64,000 nt of DNA from an uncultured Akkermansia sp. (GCA_904501975.1 CAJGCZ010000001.1:1-64000); one strand, 5' to 3'. Shown: positions 16,242 to 26,370, counted from the first letter of the stretch. Notes: generated by a model not told the origin, from the sequence alone. Translations and numbers: made by a program.

Positions 16242-18524
16242 TTATTGTTCGTTGAGTACGCGAATATTATCTTCTAAGGGAGAAGAGCCGATGCTTTGAG
16301 CATCTTCAAATTTCATGAGGAAGATTTGTCCGCTTTCCTTAATGCGACCATAGAACAGCGGTTTATCTTCATAATTATTCACGGGAGCAATTTCGATGGT
16401 GTAGGTGATATCCTTTGTCGGTTTGACATCGAATGCCTGATTGCGGAACAGGTCGCCCAGCTCATTGTCATCCTCAAGTGCTGCTGCAGCACCTTCATTG
16501 CGATAGTCGCCGCTTTCGTCTAAACGGTCATGCCCGAACTCGACGGCATCTCCCACAATAGCATCGGCATCTGAATGGTCGACAATCTCAAGCTCAACTT
16601 TAATGCTGAACACGGGTGTTTCCAGTTTTTCCAAAGCATCTGCATCATGAGAATCCAGCCACTCCTTAACCTTGATTTTGCGCAGTCTGTCCACGCAATT
16701 TAAGGCACGGTGCGGATTAATGTTAGCCGTTACATCCACTCCGCCTAAGGTGCCGCTCCAGGATTCTGCAATGGATTCGTACTCCAGAACAAGCGGAGCT
16801 TGCATAAAGCCAAGTGTAAAGCGCTTAAGCTCGGAGATATGGAAGCTGAGCAAGTTACGGGATTTCCACGCATTTTGCTGCAGCGCAAAGTGGCGGGTCA
16901 ACTTGTGGCTGATGCGGAAGATGGAATTGCCGTTATCCTCCATGGCATAGCGCTCAATTTCTCCGGTTTCCGGGTTTTCTTTTAAGGATACAGCAAATAT
17001 CTTCAGCTCACGGTCTTTTACGAGAGGAAGGTCGATGCCGAAAAGGTAGGTACGATAACCGCAGGTGCGAGGCTTCATGAAGATGCGGTAATCCGGCGTT
17101 GTTAAGCCGTATTTGCGCATGGTTACGGTGCGATCTGCGCGACTCTCGCGATTGGTGGCCGGGGGCAAATCTTCCACGATTTCTTCCACCGGAATGTTGC
17201 GGAAAGCGCGCACGAAGTTGCGCACGATTTCTGTTTCGGCCTCAGCAATGGGAAGCCCCTGTGCTTCAACAGTCCAAGCATCCTGAACATTGCTTTCTTT
17301 AATGCCGGGTACCAGTTGCAAACGCAGCGGATAATGGCTGTTAGCAGAGCTAATGAGGATGCTTTCTACATCTCGTTCATCCAAGGAACACAGTTTGCGA
17401 GAGCGTAGCTCATTGAGCGTGAGGGGTAATTCCTCTGCATATACTTCATTTAGCCCTCGATACTCGGCAATCTCTTCTGCCGGCAATACGGGCATGCTGT
17501 AAACGGCGTTTACAATGCGGGAGAAGCCACCCTTGCGGCGTGAACTGGGGGCTGCTTTCATAATGAAGACAACATCGCGGTCATTTACGGTTGCGTAGCA
17601 TTGTGCTGCGGTGTCTTCCTTAGCGAAAATATTTAATACAGATTGTTTACCTTTAGTATCTCGTACGGTAATGGAGTGCAGGGGAGAGGTCGGTAATTGC
17701 GGCACGTCTTCGGTGGGAAGTACGCGTACTGCCTTCAGGCTGCAAAGCATGCCGATTAATTTAACGGTGTTCTCTTGGTCTGCCTGCGTTTTGTTATTCT
17801 TAGATTGGAGAATCCAAGGGTTTTTCTCGTCTTTGCGGCTGAGTTCAAGTTTATCCGCCCCGGCTGATTCAATGCCGACGTACACCAGCTCGTTCGGGTC
17901 GTAACGCAAAGGCTGGGGGTCGCGCATGTGTGTTAACCCGGATTTGAACAAGGGAGTAATATTACCGCTTACCACGTGCACGCGTTCGTCATCGCCATAA
18001 AAATCGGATTGCAGGTACGTGGTAGGCAAAATGGTTTTGCCATCACCGGCAGAAGCCAACCAAGGTGCTGCCTTACCTAATTTGAAACGAGCCGCCGTTG
18101 TTAAGCTTTTGCCGGAAGGTATTTTTAACACAACGGAGCAGAAGTCGGATGTAAGGCCGAAATCGCGCATGTTACCTTGTGCTGACTCATCAACCGTCAA
18201 GGTATCGATGATGGTTGTTGTTTTAGCGAAGGCGAGGATAACTTCTGCTACACGCGGATCGAGTTTATCCTTGTACGGAGTCTTAATCCACCATTGGCCT
18301 TGGGCATCTTTCTCGCATTCAAGGGTATCGTGCAAGTCAGTTAAGCGGAACCAGCAGACTTTATCCAACTGATTTGCATGCTCTTTGGTAAACAAAGGCA
18401 TGCCCGGTGTTACTCGGTACCACCCGGTCAGTTTCGCAAGATTGCCATCAATGGTCAGGAATACGGAGGCGGTGATGAGAGCCAACGTAGCCAGTGACAA
18501 TATAATGGTGGTAAATATCTTCAT
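16242..18524 (-). CDS. DUF4340 domain-containing membrane-anchored protein
   Basis: A 760-aa protein with one N-terminal membrane anchor (about 5-27, IILSLATLALITASVFLTI) and a large extracytoplasmic part. The segment after residue 50 (WWIKTPYKDKLDPRVAEVIL, then DFGLT) matches the DUF4340 pattern, which occurs in proteins encoded beside GldG-type ABC auxiliary proteins. An acidic stretch lies near residues 670-700. It is the last gene of the Gld-like operon (ATPase, permease, GldG-like, then this gene), with 23-nt spacing. It probably acts as an extracytoplasmic partner of that transporter. Function unproven; a role in gliding is not implied. Confidence 0.78.
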   Translation of the reverse strand: MKIFTTIILSLATLALITASVFLTIDGNLAKLTGWYRVTPGMPLFTKEHANQLDKVCWFRLTDLHDTLECEKDAQGQWWIKTPYKDKLDPRVAEVILAFAKTTTIIDTLTVDESAQGNMRDFGLTSDFCSVVLKIPSGKSLTTAARFKLGKAAPWLASAGDGKTILPTTYLQSDFYGDDERVHVVSGNITPLFKSGLTHMRDPQPLRYDPNELVYVGIESAGADKLELSRKDEKNPWILQSKNNKTQADQENTVKLIGMLCSLKAVRVLPTEDVPQLPTSPLHSITVRDTKGKQSVLNIFAKEDTAAQCYATVNDRDVVFIMKAAPSSRRKGGFSRIVNAVYSMPVLPAEEIAEYRGLNEVYAEELPLTLNELRSRKLCSLDERDVESILISSANSHYPLRLQLVPGIKESNVQDAWTVEAQGLPIAEAETEIVRNFVRAFRNIPVEEIVEDLPPATNRESRADRTVTMRKYGLTTPDYRIFMKPRTCGYRTYLFGIDLPLVKDRELKIFAVSLKENPETGEIERYAMEDNGNSIFRISHKLTRHFALQQNAWKSRNLLSFHISELKRFTLGFMQAPLVLEYESIAESWSGTLGGVDVTANINPHRALNCVDRLRKIKVKEWLDSHDADALEKLETPVFSIKVELEIVDHSDADAIVGDAVEFGHDRLDESGDYRNEGAAAALEDDNELGDLFRNQAFDVKPTKDITYTIEIAPVNNYEDKPLFYGRIKESGQIFLMKFEDAQSIGSSPLEDNIRVLNEQ

Positions 18525-18547
18525 GATATATATTGAAATCCTTCGGA

Positions 18548-20164
18548 TTAGTGGCGGCGAGTATTCCAGATGAATACGGCAATAAGCAGGGACATGAGCG
18601 GCATGAAGATGAGAGTCAGGTGCTCTACGGCGCTGCGGGAGTGACGGTTCAAGTCAATCTTGACTGTGAGGTCATAGTTAGAGCTCTTGCCTGCGTACTC
18701 CGGGCGCTCAGTCATCCATGCCCATACGGAGCGCAGATAATCGCGCACTTCCTTACGGGCTCCTTCCTCTGCCAGCATATCGATATTGCCTGTTACCATC
18801 AGGGTGTTGAGTCTGTTGGGATCATCGGCGCTACCGCGAGTTGTGGCGGCTGCTACACAGAGCGGCCCATCAATGTCATCGCCATCAAACTTAGCACCAC
18901 GGCTCGGGGTTGTTTCACCGTAGTAGTCTTGGGATGTCATGACCAAGGGATATAGATTGAGGCGCTTGGCGGAAGCCTCGCTGTCGTCAGTATGCTTTAA
19001 GGTAAAGGAGCGGCAACGGCCTTCGAGCTGGGTTGTATTGTTCCAGAAATTCTTGGCGCAGTCCAAACTCTTGGGGAAGAATACGGAGATATTGTTGACT
19101 AAGCGCTGGCTGTCCTTAAGCAAAATGCGGTCATCGCCATTGGGCTGTATACCGTTTTCTCTCAGGAATTGGTACAGATTGCTCAGTCTGGGCCCGCGTA
19201 CGGTTTTGATTTCTTCTTCACCATTGGCACCGGTATTTTTAACCTGCTTGGTGTCGAAATACGGCAGAGCCGGGTCTAATGCAATGAAGATGGATTTGCG
19301 ATCATTTCTGTCCCAGAAACGGCGCAGGGTTTCAATTTGGCAAGGCTCAAAATCGAACTGGGGAGAAATGATAATCAAGCCTTCGGCATCGGCAGGCAAG
19401 TCCTCTGCCTGGGCTTCATTCAGCACGATGGGTTCCAGCTTAATATTGAGTGAGCCGGTGATGGTGCGTATGAGGGAGATGGTATCGTACTGCAAGCGTC
19501 CGTTTTGGTCGAGCTGAATGCCGCCCTTATTAACAACAACGTACATCTTACGTTGGCGCCCTTCAATAGCTTTGATGATTTCCGTGCAAAGCACTTCATC
19601 CATCATCAACGCCACAACATTGCGCTTGCCGTCGGGTTGTACCTCATATTTCAGGAAGGAGGAACCGGGAATGCGGCTGTAAAGGTTTGCTTTTTCCGGG
19701 TCTGCATCGTAGTGGTCAATCGGGGCTTCCTTGTTTTCGCGGGCATCGATAATGCAGAGCTCTTGGTTGAACTTCACTTTGTAAATGTCCTCGATTTCGT
19801 GGGCACGGCCGGGTTGACGCAGGGGATCAAAGCATTCTACTTCAATCTTACCTTTGGCGTGGCGCTTGTACTCCTCCAGCAGCATATACATGCGGTGATA
19901 GCCGGGAACAGAGGAGGGGAATGCAAAGATAATGCGAATGGGCGTTTCTCTCTCCTGAATAGCCTCGCTGGCCAATACGTTTACCGTTCGCTCAGAAATG
20001 GAATAGCTCTCATACTCTGACAGGTCTACACGACCATACTCGCGGCAACCGATATAATTGCAGCAAATAACGATAATAGCTAATAAAACGAGGTTAATCC
20101 AGGCAAGGGGATTACCTTTAGAGCGGCGAGCATCAGGATGCCCGGTATATTCTGTTTTGCTCAT
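18548..20164 (-). CDS. GldG family ABC-type auxiliary protein
   Basis: A 538-aa protein of the ABC_transp_aux / GldG type, with an N-terminal membrane anchor (about 20-40, AWINLVLLAIIVICC), a long extracytoplasmic domain and a C-terminal membrane helix (about 515-533). The pattern LSEYESYSISERTVNVLA after the anchor, and later GLIIISPQFDFEP and IFIALDP, fit the family. These proteins are usually encoded with a GldF-like permease and a GldA-like ATPase, as here. The spacing to the permease gene is 24 nt. Substrate unknown. Confidence 0.82.
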   Translation of the reverse strand: MSKTEYTGHPDARRSKGNPLAWINLVLLAIIVICCNYIGCREYGRVDLSEYESYSISERTVNVLASEAIQERETPIRIIFAFPSSVPGYHRMYMLLEEYKRHAKGKIEVECFDPLRQPGRAHEIEDIYKVKFNQELCIIDARENKEAPIDHYDADPEKANLYSRIPGSSFLKYEVQPDGKRNVVALMMDEVLCTEIIKAIEGRQRKMYVVVNKGGIQLDQNGRLQYDTISLIRTITGSLNIKLEPIVLNEAQAEDLPADAEGLIIISPQFDFEPCQIETLRRFWDRNDRKSIFIALDPALPYFDTKQVKNTGANGEEEIKTVRGPRLSNLYQFLRENGIQPNGDDRILLKDSQRLVNNISVFFPKSLDCAKNFWNNTTQLEGRCRSFTLKHTDDSEASAKRLNLYPLVMTSQDYYGETTPSRGAKFDGDDIDGPLCVAAATTRGSADDPNRLNTLMVTGNIDMLAEEGARKEVRDYLRSVWAWMTERPEYAGKSSNYDLTVKIDLNRHSRSAVEHLTLIFMPLMSLLIAVFIWNTRRH

Positions 20165-20188
20165 ATCAATGAAAGAAAAAGGTTAAAA

Positions 20189-21046
20189 TCAGCGGGTCCA
20201 ACGGCGGTAATCCACCAGTCTCTTAGTCAGGGCAAGAATGCAGATGGTCATGGTGATATAGAGCACAACAGGGCGCGTATCTATAACACCGCTGGTGAAG
20301 GAACGGAACTGCTCGGTGCAGGAAATGTAATGGAAAATCGGTGCGGCCGGGAACTCGCCCCACAGCTCTGTCACGCGACCCATGAAGTAGTACATAATCA
20401 TGAGGCAGGTGCAGAAAATTGCAGAGATGATTTGGCTGCGCGTCACAGAGGAGCAAAGGATGCCCAACGCTACGAAGAAGGCGCCGGTTAACCCTAAAAT
20501 AGCATAAGCGCCAAACCAGTCAGACATCATATAGGTGATGGTCGTTTCTGCCTGTTCGCCATAGCGAATCTGCGTATAAAGGTTGCCGAGTTCGCTCATC
20601 CAAGGGTATAACAGCATGGGCAACCACAGAATGATGTAGAAGGTGTAAGAGGCCAAGTATTTACCCAACAGAATCTGAGTTGTTGTGACAGGCGCTGTAA
20701 GCAAGCCTTCCAAGGTGCCCAATCTTTCTTCCTCTGCGAAGGCTCGCATGGTGATAAGCGGGAAGATAAAGATGAACAACAGCAGGAAGAAAAGGCTATC
20801 CGTCATGTAATACATAACACCATTGCCGGTAGCTTTCGTCATGGTCTCCAGTACGGCTTGCAGCATTAAGCCTTGAATGCCCATGGTGCAGGTGAGAATC
20901 ACCCAGCCGAAGGGAACACAGAGGAAGCCGCGAAGCTCCTTCGTGTAAATCACCCACAATGTTGACAAATAATTGAGAATGTCTGCTTTGCTACAGCATT
21001 TTTTCTTGTTGGAAGAGCCGGTCTTGGGGCTGTCTTTCGTTTCCAT
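20189..21046 (-). CDS. ABC transporter permease (GldF-like)
   Basis: A 285-aa ABC-2 type permease with about six membrane segments. The text MRAFAEEERLGTLEGLLTAP, followed by TTTQILLGKYLA, is the conserved cytoplasmic loop of ABC-2/GldF permeases, which couples to the ATPase. The N-terminus (about 1-30) is charged and cytoplasmic. It lies 23-24 nt from both neighbours, the ATPase upstream and the GldG-like protein downstream, so all four genes form one operon. Confidence 0.88.
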   Translation of the reverse strand: METKDSPKTGSSNKKKCCSKADILNYLSTLWVIYTKELRGFLCVPFGWVILTCTMGIQGLMLQAVLETMTKATGNGVMYYMTDSLFFLLLFIFIFPLITMRAFAEEERLGTLEGLLTAPVTTTQILLGKYLASYTFYIILWLPMLLYPWMSELGNLYTQIRYGEQAETTITYMMSDWFGAYAILGLTGAFFVALGILCSSVTRSQIISAIFCTCLMIMYYFMGRVTELWGEFPAAPIFHYISCTEQFRSFTSGVIDTRPVVLYITMTICILALTKRLVDYRRWTR

Positions 21047-21069
21047 AGTCTTTGAAAAAGGTTTGATAA

Positions 21070-22032
21070 TCAGTCTCTGCGAGTCATTTCCACGAACACG
21101 TCTTCCAAGCTAGGAATGTGGCGGTAAATGTGTCTGGTGGCGTAGCCATGTGCTGCAATAATTGCGGCAGCTTTCTCTCGTGTGTCGGTTCCGGGTTCAG
21201 CACGTATGAGCAAACGGTGCCAGTCACCGGGTTGAGTTTCTTCGACGATAACTTTCTTAACAGGGGCAAAGGCTTCAAGCTCTTGAACTACTGTGTCTAA
21301 GTCGCCCTTGAATTCGATGGATACACGCCCGGCTGCACGCAGACCGCGTGTCAGGTTTTCCGGTGTGTCTGCGGCTTTAATTTCTCCTTGGTCGATGATA
21401 ATCACTTTGTTACAAATCATTTCCACCTCGCTGAGAATGTGGGTGGAAAGAATAACGGTGTGATTCTCGGATAAGGAACGGATAAGCTCGCGAATCTGTC
21501 GTATCTGATTGGGGTCCAATCCGTTGGTGGGTTCGTCTAAGATGAGCAAATCAGGCTTGGAGAGCAGGGCGTCTGCCAATCCTACACGCTGGCGATAGCC
21601 TTTAGAGAGCGTGCTAATAAGGTTCTTGCGCTTCGGGTCCAAACCACAAGTATCAAGGACATAGCCTACACGTTGACGGATGTCGCTGCCTCGGAGGCCT
21701 TTAAGTCGTGCACGGTAAATCAGGTAGTCCGTTACGCGCATATCGTCGTACAAGGGCACGTTTTCAGGCATGTAGCCCAAATGGCGACGCGATTCTACCG
21801 GGTTATCCAGTATGTCCCATCCCGCAATACTGGCTGTGCCTGCGGTGGGTGGAAGATATCCCGTCAACATTTTCATTGTTGTTGTCTTGCCGGCACCATT
21901 GGGCCCGAGAAAACCAACAATTTCTCCTTTTTCGATTGTAAAACTTGCGTCCTTTACCGCTGTGAAACGTCCGAACGTTTTGTGTAAATGTTCTGCTACT
22001 ACCATGCTCATACGCTCTGATGATTCTACCAT
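21070..22032 (-). CDS. ABC transporter ATP-binding protein (GldA-like)
   Basis: A 320-aa ATPase with Walker A GFLGPNGAGKTTTMKMLTG, Q-loop region MPENVPLYDDM, signature LSKGYRQRVGLADALL, Walker B LLILDEPTNGLDP and H-loop STHILSEVE. A C-terminal domain of about 90 residues follows, as is usual in the GldA/CcmA-like branch. I start at the ATG at 22032. A TTG at 22050 and ATGs at 22011 and 22005 are possible, and the domain itself begins around MVVAEHLHKTFG. It is the first gene of the Gld-like operon and drives the permease at 20189-21046. Confidence 0.93.
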   Translation of the reverse strand: MVESSERMSMVVAEHLHKTFGRFTAVKDASFTIEKGEIVGFLGPNGAGKTTTMKMLTGYLPPTAGTASIAGWDILDNPVESRRHLGYMPENVPLYDDMRVTDYLIYRARLKGLRGSDIRQRVGYVLDTCGLDPKRKNLISTLSKGYRQRVGLADALLSKPDLLILDEPTNGLDPNQIRQIRELIRSLSENHTVILSTHILSEVEMICNKVIIIDQGEIKAADTPENLTRGLRAAGRVSIEFKGDLDTVVQELEAFAPVKKVIVEETQPGDWHRLLIRAEPGTDTREKAAAIIAAHGYATRHIYRHIPSLEDVFVEMTRRD

Positions 22033-22179
22033 CTTTATATAGCTTTTCAAGCTGAAAGTATCGGATTGACGGCGAGTAGACTAAAATACAAAATCTATTT
22101 TGCATTACATATATTATGCGAAGTAGTAACTTATGCCAAAATGACGGGCACTCCCCCTGAAAATATCTATCCCCCCTGC

Positions 22180-22836
22180 TTAAGCGGAAAAACGGTTCAG
22201 AAGTTCCTGCAAGGAATTCAGAACAAGCTGAGCTCTGGAAAAGTCAGAATACTGAGTCATTCTGTTGGGAATGGCCACGCACGGAATTTGTGCACGCTGC
22301 GCAGAAATGGTACCGTTTTCCGAATCTTCAATGATGATGCAATGTTCAGCCGGAACATTCATGCATTCTCGCGCGGCCAAAAACAATGCCGGATCCGGTT
22401 TTACGGGATATCCGTCGGTGCGTGTGAACACACCGGCAAATTGATTATAGATGCCAAGCTTGTTGAGCCACCCGGCCACCCAGCGGCGAGAGGACGATGA
22501 CGCTACCGTCATGGGAACACCATGTTCTGCACACCACTGCATAAGTTCCGCGGCTCCGGGCATGAGTCCCATTGTTTCCAACTCAGCCTCCAGCATAGCT
22601 TGACGCATGGGCGTCTCTTTTTCCCAATCGTATGTTTTGCCGGTGAGCTTTTCTAAATGCGCGGCTGGGTCCCAATGAGAATAACCGGCGCCTAAGCAAG
22701 GAGAATACGTTTTGATGCTGATTTCCTGACCCTCACGAGCATACAAATGCACCCACGAGCGATAAATAGCCCATTCCGTATCAACTAACACACCATCAAA
22801 GTCGAAGATGATGCCCTGAGGCGGTAGCTGTATCAT
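22180..22836 (-). CDS. HAD superfamily hydrolase (beta-phosphoglucomutase-like)
   Basis: A 218-aa phosphatase of HAD subfamily IA. Motif I is FDFDGVLVDTEWA with the nucleophile Asp, motif II is VASSSSRRWV, motif III is the Lys in GYPVKPDPALFL, and motif IV is IIIEDSENGTISAQ. A helical cap lies between residues about 20 and 90. The HAD-IA branch includes phosphoglycolate phosphatase and beta-phosphoglucomutase; the substrate here cannot be told. It overlaps the LptF/G permease gene by 4 nt. Confidence 0.9.
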   Translation of the reverse strand: MIQLPPQGIIFDFDGVLVDTEWAIYRSWVHLYAREGQEISIKTYSPCLGAGYSHWDPAAHLEKLTGKTYDWEKETPMRQAMLEAELETMGLMPGAAELMQWCAEHGVPMTVASSSSRRWVAGWLNKLGIYNQFAGVFTRTDGYPVKPDPALFLAARECMNVPAEHCIIIEDSENGTISAQRAQIPCVAIPNRMTQYSDFSRAQLVLNSLQELLNRFSA

Positions 22837-24197
22837 AATTCACCTTTCTTACGAGCTGTAAGCCATTCGCGGAAAGAACGGTGCGCAAGATTCTTGCGGA
22901 AAATGTAAATCGCGATAATAGTGTACAGCACATTGGGAATCCATGCACTAATCCAGGCTTGGATAATACCGGACTCACCCAATGCCGGGAATACGCGATA
23001 CAGGAACAACATAAGCGCTGCCAAAATAATAGCGATACCGATACCCTTCATGGTGCCGCGACGTTGGAATGTTACAGAACTGGGAATAGCTAGTAACACC
23101 AGTACCATACAGGTAAAGATGCGTGCTATGCGCACATGCCATTCTGTACGGCGCTTATAGCGGTCTTCTTTAGAACCTGCGCCGGATTTAATGTAATCAT
23201 ACAGCGTGGCGGTGCCCATGGCATCAATACGACCACCCGGGCCGGGACTAATGATTTGGTATGGCTTTTCGTCGAATTGGCACAGCAATTCATCGTGGTG
23301 CACACCGTCTGCCGGGCGCACATTCGGCTCAGCGTTTTCATGCACATAAACATCGTACAGCATCCACGTGGAGTCTTGCTTGTTCCATTCTGCACGCTCA
23401 GCGAAGTACTGGAATAACTGTTTGCCTCGGTTTTCGAGGTCAAACTGTTTGATAACAACGTCTCGCATCGGCTCGCCCGGGTTATCTACTGTAGACGGAT
23501 GTTTCACAATCCAGTGTCTGGCCGTTGATTCACTACGGTATACAATGGCTGCAGCAGAACCGTCCTCATTGCGAGACTGTTTCAACTGAATCTGGCGATA
23601 CAGCATACCACTGGGAGCCCAATGGAAACCGAAAATTCCGTAGGCAATGGAAATCAATGAGCCAAAGATGAAAATGGGTCTGCACAGGCTCAGCAATGAG
23701 CGGCCCGATTGCATCATGCCGGTAATCTCGCATGTGCCGGATAATTTGCTTAAGCACCACATAGTGCCCATCATCAAGGTATAAGGCAGAATCTGATAAA
23801 GGAACATCGGCATCTGCGAGCCGTAGAACTTCAAGGCTTGCACTACCGGTTCATCAAATCGGGAGCGGAAACGCTCCATGTTATCCGTAAAGTCTGCCAG
23901 AATGTAAATGAGCAGCAAAATGAGCGTACACATCAGGAAGTAACTGATGAAGTTACGAGACATGTAGCGGTCAATGGTGCCCATAAAGGCATAAATGAGG
24001 GTGCCTATGAATGGGAGGTAGCACAGAATCAGCAAGAACAAAGGACGGCATTTCTGCTCTATCGGGTAGCTTTCCGGCATGCCGGGAACTTCCCATTTCA
24101 TTTGCTCCAGTTCGGACGGTACCAAATACCAAGCCAACAGTGTACCTAATACAAGCCAGATAATTACCGGCAATGCTCTCTTTAATATATCTTTCAC
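22833..24197 (-). CDS. LptF/LptG family permease
   Basis: A 454-aa inner-membrane protein of the YjgP/YjgQ (LptF/LptG) family, which with the LptB ATPase extracts lipopolysaccharide for export to the outer membrane. The text TIDRYMSRNFISYFLMCTLI and the following hydrophobic segments are typical of the N-terminus of the family; a periplasmic domain spans about 210-350; three more membrane segments follow to the C-terminus. An extra N-terminal hydrophobic segment (about 10-27) precedes the family region. The start is GTG 24197 with a rare clear Shine-Dalgarno (AAGGAG). Only one of the LptF/LptG pair is here, without lptB. Confidence 0.85.
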   Translation of the reverse strand: MKDILKRALPVIIWLVLGTLLAWYLVPSELEQMKWEVPGMPESYPIEQKCRPLFLLILCYLPFIGTLIYAFMGTIDRYMSRNFISYFLMCTLILLLIYILADFTDNMERFRSRFDEPVVQALKFYGSQMPMFLYQILPYTLMMGTMWCLSKLSGTCEITGMMQSGRSLLSLCRPIFIFGSLISIAYGIFGFHWAPSGMLYRQIQLKQSRNEDGSAAAIVYRSESTARHWIVKHPSTVDNPGEPMRDVVIKQFDLENRGKQLFQYFAERAEWNKQDSTWMLYDVYVHENAEPNVRPADGVHHDELLCQFDEKPYQIISPGPGGRIDAMGTATLYDYIKSGAGSKEDRYKRRTEWHVRIARIFTCMVLVLLAIPSSVTFQRRGTMKGIGIAIILAALMLFLYRVFPALGESGIIQAWISAWIPNVLYTIIAIYIFRKNLAHRSFREWLTARKKGEL

Positions 24198-24219
24198 CCC
24201 CTGCTCTCCTTATAAAAAA

Positions 24220-24999
24220 TTAGCAACCTACAGCTAAGCGTTCGGCAAGATACGCCGGTAATCCTGCTTCAATAATGGCATTCTGCGCACCTGCAATATC
24301 ATACGGCACGCGCTTCATAATGACCACGTTGGTATCAGAATCGAAAATAGCATAGCATGCACGCGGGTCATTATCGCGCGGCTGGCCTACAGAACCTACG
24401 TTAACGAAGTACTTGTGCCCCTCTGCCGGACACAGCTCGGCATATCCGTTCATGACCAAACGATGCTTGAAATCGTAGTCCTCCTCTGCATGCCTTCCAT
24501 CCCACGCATAAATCTTAGGCACGTGGGTATGGCCATGAAAACAAAGTTGAGAAAATTGTTTGTTAAAATTGCCCGCCGCATCGTTGGAATTAATAATGTA
24601 ATTCCATGCCTTGGGTTGATCTAAGGTGGAATGCACAATGGTGAATGAGGCGGCGCGAGTGCCCTGCGGACGCACCATGCGCTGGTACTGCAAACGGGCA
24701 AGCCATTGTAATTGCTCGTCCGTGAGTTGTCGAACCGTCCATTCCATGGCTTCTCGGGCAAGGTCGTTCATCTTCTCGTACACAGGATAAACAACCTCCG
24801 CATCGTGATTGCCTTTCACTACCGGGCAATTGAGCTGGCGTATATAATCCAAGCAGGTGCCGGGGAAAGCATTGTAGCCGACAATATCGCCCAAACACGC
24901 AACCTCGGTGCAATTCTCTTGGTCAAAAGCATCGGTCATCACTGCATAAAGTGCGTGATAATTGGAATGGATATCGCTGATAATCGCGGTTCTGGACAT
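24220..24999 (-). CDS. metallophosphoesterase (calcineurin-like)
   Basis: A 259-aa phosphoesterase with SDIHSNYHAL, CLGDIVGYNAFP, VKGNHDAEVV, LCFHGHTHVPKIY and NVGSVGQPRD, the five metal-ligand motifs in order. It belongs to the branch annotated as diadenosine-tetraphosphatase/ApaH-like or YfcE-like proteins; substrate unknown. I choose the ATG at 24999 (MSRTAIIS). A TTG eight codons upstream is less plausible. It lies 22 nt upstream of the LptF/G gene in the same direction and 80 nt after argJ, which is separated from it by a terminator. Confidence 0.88.
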   Translation of the reverse strand: MSRTAIISDIHSNYHALYAVMTDAFDQENCTEVACLGDIVGYNAFPGTCLDYIRQLNCPVVKGNHDAEVVYPVYEKMNDLAREAMEWTVRQLTDEQLQWLARLQYQRMVRPQGTRAASFTIVHSTLDQPKAWNYIINSNDAAGNFNKQFSQLCFHGHTHVPKIYAWDGRHAEEDYDFKHRLVMNGYAELCPAEGHKYFVNVGSVGQPRDNDPRACYAIFDSDTNVVIMKRVPYDIAGAQNAIIEAGLPAYLAERLAVGC

Positions 25000-25032
25000 A
25001 CTATGCTTGGATATATAGCACAAAAAGCAGAT

Positions 25033-25070
25033 GGAGACAAGATAAATCTCACACGAATTATCTTGTCTCC
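25033..25070 (-). terminator. intrinsic terminator after argJ
   Basis: A perfect 13-bp stem (25033-25045 with 25058-25070) has a 12-nt loop and is followed on the minus strand by ATCTGCTTTTTG. It lies 8 nt beyond the argJ stop codon and isolates argJ from the phosphoesterase gene. Confidence 0.85.
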
Positions 25071-25078
25071 GATAGAAA

Positions 25079-26335
25079 TTACTTGGTTAACCCGTCTTGT
25101 TTCGCTTGGTTCCAGTAAGCGTACTCAGAGCGGTTGAAGTCAACGTACTCCGGAGAAAGGTCCGTTGTATATACGACGTATTCTTCCTTACCAAGGTTGA
25201 GGTTAATGCGCACGGTGAACTCGCGAGCTTGCACGCGTTCGCGCAAATCATCACTCGGGGTATCGGTTTGCACGCCACCGCGGCAGGCCGGAAGCCCGGC
25301 AATATCAATGTCAATCTTCTCCTCGCGCACGCGCGTGCCGCTATAACCTACAGCGTGAATGATGCGGCCCCAGTTCGGATCGCCACCATTCCAAGAGCTC
25401 TTTACAAGGGCGGATTTGGCTACACCTTCAGCAACGCGCTTGGCTTCAGCAGCGGAAGGAGCGCCTTCAACTTGCACCGTTACAAACTTCGTTACACGTT
25501 CGCCGTCCTGTACAATGCGGCGAGCCTGCTCCATCAGAACATGATGAAGAGCCTGCACGAATGTATCCCATCCTTCTGCACCGGGGGCCAAGGTGACGCC
25601 GGAAGCACCGTTTGCCAAAACCAGGCAAGTGTCGTTCGTGCTCATATCGCCGTCAATCGTAATACGGTTGAAGGATTGAGAAACACCTTCGCTTACAATC
25701 TTGTCTAAATCTTCGCGGCTAACAGCAGCATCTGTGCATACAAGGCAAATCATGGTGGCCATGCACGGGGAAATCATACCTGCGCCCTTGCAGCAGGAAC
25801 CAATGCGCACCTTTTTATCGCCAATAGTAACTTCTACTGCAACCTCCTTTTCTCTGGTGTCGCTGGTAATGATAGCAGATGCAACATCGTGCCCCTTCTC
25901 TGCGGAGAGATTTCGGCACAACTCCGGAATGCGGGGTTCAATACGAACCATGGGCATGGGCAAACCGATAACACCGGTAGAGCATACAGCCACTTCGGAC
26001 TGCTTAAGGCCTAATTCTTTGGCAACAATGCTGCATTCCTTGCGGGCAACCATCACACCATCTACACCGGTACAGGCATTGGCATTGCCGCTATTGGCAA
26101 TAATGGCACGCACATTACCCTTCTTCAGGTGATTCTTACTTACGCGCACGCAAGCAGCGCAGACGCGGTTCGTGGTGAAAGTGCCGGCAGATGTTGTCGG
26201 CTCTGTAGAATAGACCAATGCAAGATCCAAACGAGTGGCTGTGGGCTTCTTAATACCACAAGCAAGAGCATTGGCAACAAAACCTTTTGCGGCTGTTACG
26301 CCGCCCTCTATCTCCTTATATGAGCAAACTGACAT
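25079..26335 (-). CDS. argJ: bifunctional ornithine/glutamate N-acetyltransferase
   Basis: A 418-aa ArgJ, which transfers acetyl from acetylornithine to glutamate (arginine pathway, cyclic route) and may also use acetyl-CoA. Seen: GGVTAAKGFVANALACGIK near the N-terminus, NSGNANACTG, CSTGVIGLPMPM, and KGAGMISPCMATMICLV, where the precursor is self-cleaved before the Thr of ATM to give two chains; then FNRITIDGDMSTNDTCLVLANG and WGRIIHAVGYSG. I start at the ATG 26335. A longer frame from 26503 would have to span the promoter at 26371-26399. It is transcribed divergently from the Fur-like/suf operon. Confidence 0.95.
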   Translation of the reverse strand: MSVCSYKEIEGGVTAAKGFVANALACGIKKPTATRLDLALVYSTEPTTSAGTFTTNRVCAACVRVSKNHLKKGNVRAIIANSGNANACTGVDGVMVARKECSIVAKELGLKQSEVAVCSTGVIGLPMPMVRIEPRIPELCRNLSAEKGHDVASAIITSDTREKEVAVEVTIGDKKVRIGSCCKGAGMISPCMATMICLVCTDAAVSREDLDKIVSEGVSQSFNRITIDGDMSTNDTCLVLANGASGVTLAPGAEGWDTFVQALHHVLMEQARRIVQDGERVTKFVTVQVEGAPSAAEAKRVAEGVAKSALVKSSWNGGDPNWGRIIHAVGYSGTRVREEKIDIDIAGLPACRGGVQTDTPSDDLRERVQAREFTVRINLNLGKEEYVVYTTDLSPEYVDFNRSEYAYWNQAKQDGLTK

Positions 26336-26370
26336 GGCTTGGAAATCATTTGTGCGCCGGGCGCATTCTG